In this document: positions 1-11,700 of the stretch, one piece after another
How the letters are laid out: each line of letters opens with the position of its first letter
Position numbering within the stretch: the first letter of the stretch is position 1
Source of the DNA: Symsagittifera roscoffensis
Taxonomy: Eukaryota > Xenacoelomorpha > Acoela > Convolutidae
Length of the DNA: 64,000 nt
Assembly (NCBI RefSeq): GCF_963678635.1
Contig: NC_087071.1
Coordinates: 26,585,378-26,649,377, forward strand
Reading direction: 5' to 3'
Notes under the pieces: generated by a model
What the model was told of the DNA's origin: nothing
Seen by the model: the letters and a program-made list of their open reading frames with translations, nothing else
Database searches by the model: none
Made by a program: the position numbers and the translations under genes

Positions 1-2202
1 ATATCAAAAACATTTTTCGGTTTGATAATATTCTCAAGAACTGTTTGCAGGCTTTTAGATTTTCTGGCTGCATTACCATCGTCTGCATACCATTTCTGAC
101 TTAAGCTGATATCGTTGACTGGTTTTCTTGAAGGTAAAATGGCTAGCCCGTACATGTCATTGCTAATGGGTCTACTTATATAGTTCCTTCTCTAGATAGG
201 AAAACTTTTTTATTTACGAAGAGTTTGGATGGATTAGAGTATGAGTTTTGCATAACGGGTAGTATAGAAGGGCATATACTTGCAATGTTTTTCGAAGCCA
301 GGTTCCGGTTTAGGGAATAAAAAACATTTTCCTCGTCTATCAGTAATATTGCATCGGAATCTGTTTTCTCGTATTGCTTCCCAAGCGTATGAGTTGCATA
401 ATCGATGATTTCGCCTATGCCAATTGGCGTAACTCCTGGGTTTTTATCAAATGGAATTAGGCGACAAGCATTAAATGGTTCAAGAAGCCTAAGAATTAGT
501 ATTTCGGTCGATACTTTCTGTGCAATTTTAGCTAGTGTCTTTTATGTTTCAATTGACTTATGACCAAAGTACGGTAGTATGCAATTGCATCCAGGCCTGA
601 GGGTCCAAGAGAATGATGGGTTGTCATGGCAGCCTTCATAATTTTCTGGGCATTTATTTGGTCGAACGTGGATGAGTGGAAAAAGGTTGTATCTTCGGAG
701 CAAGATGTTATATAGTTGTGGTTTATTGGCTCCGCGGGAGGGTGTTCCTCGATGAGAATTTGCTCAACACTTTGACCTTTGAAGGTTTCCACGAGTGAGA
801 GAACACCCTCGGAGGTATCAGTTAATTTAGCATTAGCACTTGACATTTTTCAGGTACTCATTAATTTATTAAATTGCTGTGCTTCAGTTTCTCCGTTCTT
901 TTTTTACTCTTTACAAAGAGCATTTGCCGCGTTTTTCCCTCGTTGTCCAGTTCGCCCTCATGCCAGTGGTTAAGCCTTCTTGTTTTAGTTTTGGAGTTCG
1001 AACCATCACTTTCCGATTTGATTTTGCATAGCATGAGGTGAGGGAGTATGATTGTTGCGTGCTTTACCTATGTGTTTTTTTGTATTTCAATTAACGAGTT
1101 GAAGGTTCTACGAAGTTAAACCCAAATCTGTTTTTTTGCGAGGATCGTGAAAACTGATTTCCAGTGCACTATTTGGCTGTAGATTTTTCTTATTTTATCT
1201 TTTAGTTCAGTTATGGGATTTGAACAGGGGTCGTGTGTGAATGTTACAGTTTTGTTGCTGTTTAAAATTGCAGGATTTTGATCGTTGGTCGAAGGAGCTT
1301 GTTGAGGTTGAGATGAAGGGACTTGGATGTCAGTTGTAGTGTTGTCTGCAGCCAGAGAGGTTAATTGCAGCGCCCTTTTTGCAGAAGGAACTATAGTTGT
1401 TGTTTATTGCAGAAGGAACTATAGTTGTTGTTTATTGGCTCCGCGGGAGGGTGTTTCTCAATGAGGATTTGCTCAATACTTTGACCTTTGAAGGTTTCCA
1501 CGAGTGAGAGAACACCCTCGGAGGTATCAGTTAATTTAGCATTACCACTCGATATTTTTCAGGTACTCATTACTTTATTGAATTGCTGTGCTTCAGCTTC
1601 TCCTTTCTGTTTTTACTCTTTACAAAGCGCATTTGCCGCGTTTTTTCCTCGTTAAAAAGCTTGTCCCAATTCCCTTCATGCCATCGGTTAAGTCTTCTTG
1701 TTTTAGTTTTGGAGTTCGAACCATCACTCTCCGATTTGGTTTTGCAGAGCATGTGAGGAGGGAATATGATTGTTGCGTGCATTACCTATGTGTTTTCTTG
1801 TGTTTCAATTAACGAGTTAAGGGTTCTATTTAGAGTTTCTACGAAGTTACACCAAAATATGTTTTTTGCGAGGATCATTAAAACTGATTTCCAGTGCATT
1901 ATTGTGGGATTTGAACAGGGGTCGTGTGTGAATATTACACTTTTGTTGCTGTTTGCAATTGCAGGATTTTGATCGTTGGTCGAAGGAGCTTGTTGAGGTT
2001 GAGTTGAAGGGACTTGGACGTCAGTTGTAGTGTTGTCTGTAGTCAGGGAGGTGCAGCGAATGCAGCTGAAATTGTCATCATGGTCGCTGCCTCGGTTAAG
2101 GCCGCTGCATTTTACTTGCATGTAGTCTGCGCATGTTCAGCACTAATTTCCACGGCCGGGTAGATGGTTTTTACATATGATACAATGTGCTTGGTCAGAC
2201 AT
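1..2202 (-). pseudogene. Degenerate non-LTR-type reverse transcriptase fragment, cut by the window edge
   Basis: Read on the minus strand. A Met at 2202-2200 opens a Cys-rich stretch (HCIIC, then KCSGLNRG and CIRC) that resembles the N-terminal zinc knuckle of retroelement ORFs. At 846-532 an open segment contains HHSLGPSGLDA, the usual start of this RT family. It is followed around 480-320 by PFNACRLIPFDKNPGVTPIG and then ILLIDEENVFYSLNR, which is palm motif A. Around 180-140 the expected QGDPLAM appears with a stop in place of the Q region (VDPLAM). The catalytic WYADDG is encoded at 92-75, in another frame from the preceding piece. The element therefore has frameshifts and stops and is dead. 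The 3' half, including any endonuclease, lies outside the window. Its clade is not assigned. Confidence 0.8.
715..2050. repeat. Direct segmental duplication inside the minus-strand RT fragment
   Basis: Bases about 715-1355 recur at about 1425-2050 with high similarity. Shared landmarks include GGCTCCGCGGGAGGGTGTT (about 728 and 1437), the following ACACCCTCGGAGGTATCAG, and GTAGTGTTGTCTG near the far end. The offset drops from about 709 to about 692, so small indels have accumulated. A second, shorter tandem duplication of about 90 bp follows at 2115-2285, with the shared string CCACGGCCGGGTAG. Confidence 0.85.
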
Positions 2203-2289
2203 TATATGCATGTAGGCTGCGCATGTTCAGCACCACACTCCACGGCCGGGTAGGTGGTTATTACATATGATACAATGTGAGGAGGAACG

Positions 2290-3216
2290 GTAACGTCAGA
2301 TTATCAAGAGAATTTAGAATTAATATAAGCAAGATAATTTGTTAGGAACTCATTACCAAAGAACGAGAAGTGGATGCCGTCTCGGCAGAACATTTGAAGG
2401 GTTAGATTTAACGTAAGATTGGCCGGTACAATGAGTGTGTGTATGGATGAACAGCTTTTTAAATTATGCTAAACAGTACATGGTTTTGAATATAGAGTTT
2501 GGATTAACATCATTTTATATTGGAGCTTTGGATTGTTTTGGGGACAGTTAGGGTTTTGGGCTGAAACTTGTTTGCAATTGAATTGATTAAGTTTTTCCAC
2601 TTTAGCTCAACTTCGTGGATGCAGCCTATTATCATTAAACCCGGTGATAATGGTTACTGTTTTAAGGCGCTTTATTCTGTATTGTAAAACTGTTTCATAG
2701 AGATCTTGGAGTGTGGCGTCGCGGTACGAGTGGATTGTAGATTTTACTAGAGCTGGTTTGGTTATTTTCGACCCCGATGAGCAAATTAGAAGCTGCTGTG
2801 AAAAGACCTTGATGTGCCTTGCCTAAAATTGGAGGCATCAACCTGAAACACAGACAGCAAAGGCAACGGAGCAGCTTTTAAAAAAAGATGTGGGGTGGTT
2901 GGTCAATGAATCAAAGAGTTTAATTTAAAACTGATAGATGGGAGCGGTACAATCTATGTTTTTGTTGAAGGGCAGTTTCACCTGCTCACTCCTTATTGCG
3001 TCTAGATACGCCAGAGATGCTTCACTCGCCGACGGCTGGGACAGCGAGATTTGGCAAGATAATCAGAAGAACAAAACCCAGCGCGCATGGGCATTTGATA
3101 TGAAAACAAACAAGTAGTAAATTTGAACTAAGAAAAATCTATTTATTAAGTTTATCACAACACTTAACCTATATACAGATTGGTTAGGTATCGTATATGA
3201 ATTAATTACCGACTAG
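2290..3216. other. Unassigned intergenic DNA
   Basis: No open frame, RNA gene or clear repeat boundary was recognised here. A slightly GC-richer patch at about 2940-3080 might be an old gene or element remnant, but nothing in it can be named. Confidence 0.4.
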
Positions 3217-4385
3217 TTGCAAAACGATTTTTCATTCAAAAATTATTTAAAATTTTTCTTCGAATTTTTGCGAGACAAATTCAATGAAGTCCACTTTTTA
3301 GAAGAGATAAAAACTTTTTGTCGGAAACAAAGAAGCATGACGTGCTTGGCACAAAATTATTTGAAAATGAAGCGGCTGCTAAATGTAACACGAAAAAGTA
3401 CGCCAGACTCCACATAATATGGGAACTGAAAAAGCTAGAAAATATCTCAAAAAACAACGAACTAATTGCGGTACTGTTTGATAAGGGTTTTGGGCTTTAA
3501 ACGGAAAATGCCCAAATTGCTTTATAAGGGTGACTATAAATTGCCATATAAGGCATTTTAAATGTGGATGGTACCAGAAGCTAACGGAAATTGGCATGCT
3601 TCTAAGGTTCAGAAATTGCGCAAAAAAAATGCAGTACCAGAAAAATATAATAGAGGGTACGCTGCACAGGTTTTTTAGGAGCACATCTACATGGGAACTT
3701 GACCATAAAACAATGCTGATCAATAGAAAGCAATGGAAGGAAATTCAATCTTTAGAGGAGTGGTCATCCAAAGATGAGTCGGAAACACTTAGCAAAACTC
3801 TTGGAGCAAAATTAATACCAAATTAGACGGAAACCCAGACAACCGATGACAAGCGAGACAAGATACCCCCAAAGCCCATGCTTCAAAATCGAGGAAATCA
3901 AAATCAATTGTTTGCAAACAAGGTGTGCAGCATCACCAGCGCACAAACTGTATTCTCGACCAGTAAATTAAAACCTACTCTTACCCCCTTCAGTTGTTAT
4001 TCTCCCGTGATCTGAAATCTAATGTGGTTTACAAACTATCTTGTTGTGGATGTAATTCCACCTATGTTGGACAAACTGTTCGAAAATTGGCCACAAGGAT
4101 TGAGGAACGAAAGGAAGAGGACTCCTTTGTTGGAATTCACATAAGTCAGTGTGGAGAGGAAGCGACCACTGCTCAATTGACTTGGGAGATAATAGATCAT
4201 TCAAACAACGCAATGAAACTCCTAAATTGGAAGCGCTGTATGTTAGGGAGCTGAGGCCAGGGATCAACATGCGGGATGAATTCAGGAGCAGGGAGATAAC
4301 ACTTAGATTTCAGTTCAAAAACATTTTTGGTTTAAAATATCGAACATTTCAATCAAAAATTTGTAAAATCGAAAATTTAGTTTAA
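3217..4385 (+). pseudogene. Penelope-like element fragment with GIY-YIG endonuclease
   Basis: The best-preserved part is 3994-4365. VVYKLSCCGCNSTYVGQT is the GIY-YIG core with the CxxC between the two halves that is typical of Penelope-like elements. It is followed by the HISQCG knuckle and WEIIDHSNN. A frameshift at about 4210-4225 moves the reading frame to the one giving LEALYVRELRPGINMRDEF, which carries the conserved Glu. Upstream, 3530-3826 encodes IIEGTLHRFFRSTSTWE and a following tryptophan-rich stretch that looks like the region between RT thumb and endonuclease in this group. No RT catalytic motifs were found, so this is a 5'-truncated, broken copy. The GIY-YIG assignment is firm; the thumb-linker assignment is from family memory and is weaker. 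Confidence 0.75.
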
Positions 4386-5164
4386 GGAAACGCTAAGTAA
4401 CATTAAAAATTTCAGAAAATTAAGAGCTTTGAAAATGAAGCGGCTCTTTGATAAAACAAAGGATCACGAAATTCTTACATTATAATGCTAAAATTTGATT
4501 AGTGGAAAGCGTTTTTTGTTTAGAACCACTTAATGGTCTTTTGTGATGTTTTAACGTCTGTAAATCACTCTAAATCATTTTTATTAACCTGACGATGAAT
4601 ATAGTTCCGAAAACGTTCGATTTCACTTTTTAATAATTTTTTTTCGTTATGACGGAGCTAAATGTTTTCGTGTCTATTGGGTTTTTATTCAAATGCAATT
4701 TCAGTTTAAATGCAAATATGAAAGTGAGTTTACAATTTCAAAACCATTTCACTGTTTCGAGGTTAGAATTATTTCAAAACTTTTTGACCTTGACTAGTGT
4801 ATGAACTTTTAGCCTAATTGTTGTGATAAACTTATTAAATAGATTTGTTATGTTTGATGTTTGTGCCTGTATGTGGAGCGCCCTCTGAGGGATTTTAGAG
4901 ACAGGCATGTCAAGTGGCTTTCTGTGGGGAGGTGGGAAACTGAAACTGGCTTGAAGAGTCTGGTGGTGCACCGCTGCACCTACTGAGCTCGGGTGAGACT
5001 GTTCCTTGTTTTTGATTTTTATAATTCGATTTTAATTCATTTAATTGTCTTTTATTTTTTTTATTTGCTGATTTATAAAATTCCCACTAACCGCTTATCA
5101 TGGGTTAGTTCAGTCCCCTAAAATCCAGTCGAAATCCTTTTTTTTACCTTTACGCTGCGTCAAG
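4386..5164. other. Gene-free stretch, possible 5' leader of the following LINE
   Basis: AT-rich sequence without a credible open frame. The interval 4860-5164 is GC-richer, contains GGAGCGCCCTCTGAGGG, and runs directly into the PHD-finger ORF, so it may be that element's 5' untranslated region. This is inference from position only. Confidence 0.35.
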
Positions 5165-8024
5165 ATGAGGAAAAACAACAATGAGTGTACAAGCAAAGAT
5201 TGCTTAAAACCTTCAGGAATGATAAATGGGATTAGATGTGATCGTTGTTCCAGTTGGTATCATTTTAGTTGTGTAAATATTTCTCTTAGCGACTCTAAGA
5301 AAACCCAATGGTTTCAGTGTCCTTTATGAGTTGGTGTAAAGTCTGTTAATAAAGCAACAATAGGTTATGATTTAGTGCTAGACAATTATGTTAAAACAGC
5401 CATCTCAAATGTCCGAGTACCCAAGAGAGTACTAAAAGACTCGCGTGTTCCCTTGGCGGAAAGTATGTCGGACAAAATAAATGACATCGTCTACAATGTA
5501 GAAGATTTTACCAAATAGCTAATTTTTTTAACGTCGTTCTCGTTATTTTTGGAGCAACCGAAAAAAAGTGGACGCAAACAGATCACAAGCATGAGCTGTT
5601 TGATAAACAAAAAATTTCGAGCAAGTGACTTGTCACTTCCAAAACCGGAACCACAAATTTCAAGCCCGCCTCTGAGTGACCTCGAGCAGAGAATAAAGCT
5701 AATAATTAGTAAGCTCGATGAAGGTAATGTAAAGGGAGGAATAAGGATTGCTACTTCGGATGAGAAAATTGCTCCTTTTCAACTGATAACTATCAAAAAT
5801 TATTGGCTATGCACCCTCAGCGAGCCAAATTTGCAGCTCCAAATCCAGAATGTTTGAATAGTTTTTTCGTAACCGATTTCGACTTATACAAAGCGATAAT
5901 CTCCTTTCTGAACGGATCAGCAGCAGGTCCTGATTAGATAGTTCCTCAAATTTTGCTAGTAAGTCGAATGGCAGTGCAGGACTTAATATTCTGAAATCGC
6001 TTACTAAGCTGATAAACCTCACTGGAGTTGGCAAATAACCCGAACCCCTAAGATCTTTCTTTTTTGGCGCAAAGCTTATCGCCCTCATAAAGACAGTTGG
6101 AGGGTTGAGACCGATTGCCAGAGGCAACACGCTGAGACGCATTGCGTCTAAATGCGCTGGAAGCAAGGCCCTCTCCAGGCGACAAAATTTTTTCGGAAAT
6201 GTACAGGTAGGATGCGGTACCAAACGAGGAGCAGAAATAGCTGCACACTCGTTTCGAAACCTAATTGAACGCGACGACAATCCAAAATGCATGTTCTTTT
6301 AAAACTAGATTTTAAGAATGCCTTAACTCTCTAAATTGAGAAACAATGCTGAATCGTGTTTATTCAAATCGCCCCGAATTGTATAATTACACGCATTGCG
6401 CGTATGGTAAATCTAGTTACCTTTTTTACGGAAGCTCTGTCATAATGTCAGAAGATGGAACTCAACAAGGTGATACTGAAGCCCCACCCCTTTTTGCGGA
6501 AACAATTCATACACAAGTCAAACAGTTGGAGTCGAAAATTAACATCTGGTATTTAGATGATGGAAATTTAGCCGACGACTATAAGGTAGTACTCCGGAAA
6601 ATATTCTGAAATCGGAACAAATTTACGGCTTGAGCTTGAACATTGAGAAGTGCGAACTTTGTTTTGGCACCGTTTATTAGTACACAGTATAGTTCAATTT
6701 TAACCCAATTTCAAAAAATAGGCCGCAAATAAAAAAAAAAAAGAAGAACTCCTCATTTTAGGATCTCCAATCGCCGAACTTTGCCGAAAAGAACTGCTCA
6801 ACAAAAAAACTAAGGAGCTTGAAAAAATCTCGGATGTCATTGTCAAACTAGACGCCCATTATTGTTTTTACTTCCTGAAAAATTGCTTTAGCATGCCAAA
6901 ACTCCTATATTTTTTGCGTACGAGCCCTTGTTTTTTGCAAAATGATTTTTTGGAATGCTACGACAAATTACTAAGAAATTCGTTATGCAAGGTCACTAAC
7001 GTAAAAATGGATGATAACCAGTTTTCACAAGCAGTTCTCTCGGCAGCCAAAGGTGTTTTGGGCGTTTCTTCCGCTCGTCTACTCGCTTTACCCGCTTTCT
7101 TAGCCTCAGCAGTAGGAGCAAAAAATGCCCTGAGCCAAATTTTTGGTTTGGAGCATGTGGATGGAACCTATGATGATGCGCTTAAACGGTGGTTTGAGCT
7201 TGGAAAAATTGAAATAGATCCGGAAAATGAAATCCAAAAAAATTGGAGAGAGCCAATTTTTGACAGCGAAATTGCAGACTTGATTTTACGACTCGAACCA
7301 ACGGACGTAAAAAGATTCAACGAGTTCCAAAATAGATTTCGCTCCCAGTGGTCGAACGTCATCCCGTGCAAAAATTTAAGGATTAAACTGTCGAACCAAC
7401 AACTCAGAATTTCAATAGGCTCAAAATTTTGCGAACGGCATAAATGCGTGTGCGGAAAAGACGTTACCGAGGATGGTTGGCATGGTCTTTCTTGCCTCAA
7501 AAGTGCAGGGAGAATCTCCAGGCATTCAAACCTCAATGCCCTTAGAAATCAGAGTTTATCTTCTACTCACTTTCCGTCTGTTTTAGAACCACGACACATC
7601 TACAGGACCGATCAGAAGCGAACAGACGGTTTGACGCTCGTTCCATGGGCTGTTGGTAAGCAGCTCTTGTGGGATGTAACTGTAGTAGACTCCTTAGCTC
7701 CTTGTAGAATTGATGCCGGGTCTGTTTATAACCCTGGTACGGCTGCCGTTGAAGCGGAAGAGCGAAAAATTGACAAGTATAAAGATCTTGTAAATGATGG
7801 AAACTTTTTCAACCGCTAGCTTTTGAAATTCAGGGCGCGGCCGGCCCCAGCACAGAAATTTTTTTGAGCAAGCTTTGTAAGAACCTAAGCATATGCACTG
7901 AGGATTCCAGAGCAGGCAGCTTTTTAAAACAGAGAATCTCCCTGGTAATACAGATTGCGAACGCCGCTTGCGTACTCGGAACAATAAATGACAAAATAAC
8001 TTTCGACGAAATTTTTTATTTGTA
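5165..8024 (+). pseudogene. LINE-like element: PHD finger, reverse transcriptase, restriction-like endonuclease (degenerate)
   Basis: ATG at 5165 opens a PHD-type zinc finger (CxxxC, then CDRCSSWYHFSC and WFQCPL), stopped by TGA at 5327. Continuation in shifted frames gives LAESMSDKINDIVYNVEDF (to 5515), then PKKSGRKQ (from 5549). SFLNGSAAGPD appears near 5900 and RPIARGNTLRRIASKCAG at about 6105-6160. Palm motif A (LKLDFKNA) is near 6305, GTQQGDTEAPPLFAE at about 6460-6505, and the catalytic WYLDDG at about 6547-6565. The longest intact part (6893-7819) ends in a C-terminal CxC...HGLSC knuckle, then KRTDGLTLVPW and LLWDVTVVD, the PD-(D/E)XK restriction-like endonuclease pattern with RPD changed to RTD. 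After a frameshift at about 7805, PLAFEIQGAAGPSTEIF and the element's C-terminus continue to 8024. Multiple stops and shifts make it a pseudogene. R2/NeSL-like logic is suggested by the endonuclease; exact clade unknown. Confidence 0.85.
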
Positions 8025-8375
8025 ACAATTGTATATTATATTTTCTCGTGCCGAGTTGCGTGTTCTTATTGAAGAAACGTAACCCGTATCGATTTTAATT
8101 GAAAAGGACTTAAACACTTGTCATCTTCTTGTATCATTATCACTTCCATATCTAGAAAATTCCAAGGATTTTGATTGGAATACGTGATGAAGGGACTCCT
8201 GACTGTAACCTCGGCTACTATGATACTTTTGACCTTCTGATTACCCTTTTTGACGTTGTCAAATCAATTGGTTCTTAAAAGCTATTTAATTTATGTTCTG
8301 GCGATGCGTAAAATGCGCAAAAACATTTGAAATTGAGATTTTTATGTTGTTCGTTCAATTTTAATGCAGTTTCAG
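8025..8375. other. Upstream region of the PTK7 homologue
   Basis: About 350 bp between the LINE pseudogene and coding exon 1. No promoter element is convincing. The end, TTAATGCAGTTTCAG at 8361-8375, looks like a splice acceptor, so a 5' non-coding exon may lie further upstream, possibly beyond the LINE. Confidence 0.4.
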
Positions 8376-8380
8376 GTTAA

Positions 8381-8729
8381 ATGGACCCGGTGTTTTTCAA
8401 GCTCAGCCAGGTTCTACTTTTTCTAGCATCTGTTTGGACTACACGGAGCTGTAATTATTCTGGTCGTCCGCCTTATAAATTGGATCTGGGCTCTAAGCTC
8501 ATGATTGAAAGCGAATGTAGCCAAGCCGTAGAAAATACTGTTTTATGGTTCTTTATTCCTATTGTTAACAAAAATCCACAATTACCAGCCCAGAATTATA
8601 CTTCAGTGGGCTCAGAAGGCATTCTTATTGTAAACGAAGTTACCAAATTAAATAATGGCACTTATTACTTCTCCGCTTTAGAAAACGGGGTCAGATCAGA
8701 ATCGGCTAAAATTCCTGTCATTATCGCAT
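8381..8729 (+). CDS. PTK7: PTK7 exon 1: signal peptide and Ig1
   Basis: Residues 1-116. A hydrophobic signal peptide (core VLLFLASVW, residues 11-19) precedes an Ig-like domain with Cys46 and Trp56. The motif that should read YxC near the F strand is GTYYF, so the second disulfide cysteine is replaced by Phe97. Donor GCAT/GTAAGT at 8729/8730, phase 1. The open frame continues into the intron to 8944, but the strong donor and phase match to exon 2 show it ends here. An acceptor at 8375 suggests an upstream non-coding exon. Confidence 0.85.
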
Positions 8730-11700
8730 GTAAGTACCCGCTGAAATTTAATTGCAATGTTTCTATCTTCCCTGATGCTACACAAGTGGGCAAAATTAAA
8801 CGCAAATTCAGGTTTTCACTCTCTGAAAATCTTAACCTTTTGGACCATTTTGGACAATTTTTACGTGGTATTTTAAAGTTTTTACATCGACCGACAGCAA
8901 ATGATCTGAACTATACCCTCTCTAAAAGTCAGTTTTTAATTTGAAGCCTTACTAGTTTTTCAAATCGCGTGAAATTGTAAAAAAAAAACAGCTGAGTTTA
9001 GTGAAGTTGTCACCTTGATTAGTTCAATTTTAATTAGACAAAAAATGTCGATTTCAGAAATTTTCTTACTCAATATATCTCGAAATTTTTTGCAATGAAT
9101 AATTTATGCATGTGGCTTTATGATTTGCGATTTATGACATGCAAAATTGTATCTTTTTGTATTTGGTGCTACTTTTGCTGTATCGATTTGGCAATTTATT
9201 AGCATATGTAGCTGCGTTATTGGTGGCTTGTTTTTGGAGGTTTTAAGCATCCGTGGTTGAATGGTTAGTGTGTGAGACTCAAATATGCTAGATCGCAGAC
9301 TTTTGCTAATTGGAGCTTTTGCTAATCCTCGAGTTTTTGCAACTTCGAGGCTTATTTCTACTTTTTCTTATGTCATTTGGTAGAGCTGCTTTTTGGTCTT
9401 GTTCTTGCAAGCGTTTGCGAAGCGCGGTGACTTGTTCTTGCAATAAAAATTGCCTGTTTCAATTTTTTTTGCAATGATAAATGGTCTGAAAACTCCGTGT
9501 TATTTGCATTCTGAATGACAACACGCGACAAAGATTTTGGGTTCTGCAGGTTTTAATTTTTCGTAATTCCCCCTTTCAATCGACACCATTCAGTTAAACT
9601 TCATCAAATGAAAATTTTAGGACCTTTTAATTTATCAAACACATAAAAAATAAAGTGCAATGTACAAATGTAATATTTACAAAAAGTTTCCGGCTCCAAG
9701 GGGTCCAATTTCTTAATGTTCCGTTTTTTTTTGCAAGTGGATAATCGGGTCGCCTTCTTTTCAGAAGTCTAATGTTTTTATTCACACAGTCGCAATATAG
9801 ATTCCATGTAAACGGTTCAATCTAATGTATGTGAGTATGTGTACCTGACAAATTCTCAACATTTGGAACTGTTACTCATGACATATAAAAAAACTAACAG
9901 ATCTTGAATTCTCAGCTCTATAGTGAGTGCTGTCAGGGTAGTACATTCAGTAGTTCGAATCTGGCGTCCAACTATGACTGCTGAACTCCCTTTGGTTTTC
10001 GAGTTATGGAGTTTTGTATGATTTTTTCAATTTTTTTTTCAAGAAATTTAGATATAAAAAAGCTAACCAACGTGAAATTCTCAACATTACACTGGGATGC
10101 TGTCATGGTACGCTCATGGGTTGCAAATCTGGCTTCCAATTGTGACTGCTAAAATCTTTTAAGTCTCCGTGAAGTGGCGATTTTTATGATTTTTAATTTT
10201 TTTTCCAAAAGGTAGATGTAAAAAATAACTAACAGAACTTGAAATTCTCAACCCTAAGACTGGGAATTGTCAGGTACACTTCAAGTTGCAAATCTGGCCC
10301 CTAAATATTTCTGCTCAAATTCTTTTGGCTCACGAGATGCGGCGATTTTTATGATTTTTTAATTGTTATTTAAAAAATACTGGAAAAAAATTCACTGATC
10401 TTGAAATTCTCAACCCTATTGGTCAGGTTCTGTCTGGGTTTTTTCAGGGGGAACTGTCAGGGTAGAAATCTGGCCTCTAACTGTTACTGTTAAATTGTTT
10501 ATGTTTCCGAGATACGGCGTTCTCAAATTTTTTAACAAGTTTTTCTTACATTATAGTTGCTTTTAGTGTTCTGATTAACCTCCGCTATTTGTAATTTTAC
10601 AAAGTCTTGTTGGTTTTTTTTGGCTGTAAGGGTTTCTGCTGCGGCTTTTTTAGCTCTGTTACCGCTTGGTATATTTTTTCAATGCTAATTTTACTTTCCG
10701 TTGTCTTGGAATATTTTTGTTTCAAAACTAGCCTTATTTATTTTAATAGATCTAGATGTTTCGACCTTTTCAATTTTTTATTCTTTTTTTTTGTTTTGTA
10801 TAACAAGTGATGCGAAGCTCAGCTTCGCCTCTATGTAATAAGAACGTTTTCGAAAATACTGTCATCATCATTTATCTAGAAAACAAAAAAGTTCATAGCA
10901 GGCTCCGTTAACCCGAACATTCATTGTTGTACATAACCCAACTAGTATGAGCGTTCCAAATAGGCAACTTAAGTGTTGACGGTAGAGCATTCTTCTGTTT
11001 TCCACTAGTAACAACGTCACTTGCACTACAAAATTGTTTCATTCGTTTTGCTAGTTGGTCACTTATTTCGCCTTTATTTTCAACTAGGGTATCACTCAGA
11101 ATCTATTTGTAATCGTTCCGAAATTCGCATACCTTCAAAACTTGAGAAAAACAGATGGAAGAGAAGTTTGTTGTCAAAATTGGGGAGATATGGCTGTTGT
11201 ATAGATTGAATTCTTTTGTTTGGCAAGTATATGTTAAGTGATTTAGGTTGAGGTATAGTATAAGTGATTCTTAGCACTTTTTTGGCAGGAGTTATTTTGG
11301 TTTCCATTTTTGGGTCTAACTGTAAGGTGGACACACTTTTCGACTTTGAAGATGATCTGCTCTGCTTTGTTCAATCCAGCATAGCGTCTAGACCAGTGGC
11401 GCAACATTCGTTCGAAAGTAGCTTTCGAATTTTTGCCAAGAACATTCGCCGAACATTCGGTATGTCCTTGGGTTTTTCATTATTCTTGAAAAAAAAAATG
11501 AAGATCAATATTTCAATGAAAATTTTCCAATTTGCATGCAGACTATTTTGCAAGTTCTAACGATCTCCAGCAAGTGTTGCTGTTTTCTTAATAAGAATGT
11601 TTCCTGCATTGAGCTATTGTAAACGGCCTAAATTAAGCATAAATAAACATGCTCGCTCTCTTTACTGGCTCGAAATTAGACAAAAAATCCAAAATATCAA

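Noticed and set aside
5165-5329. Independent host gene with a PHD finger
   Set aside because: The frame continues, after stops, into segments typical of the same RT family, so it is the element's N-terminus.
8730-8944. Continuation of the first exon's open frame past 8729
   Set aside because: A strong GTAAGT donor lies at 8730 and its phase fits exon 2; the extra 71 residues show no Ig pattern.
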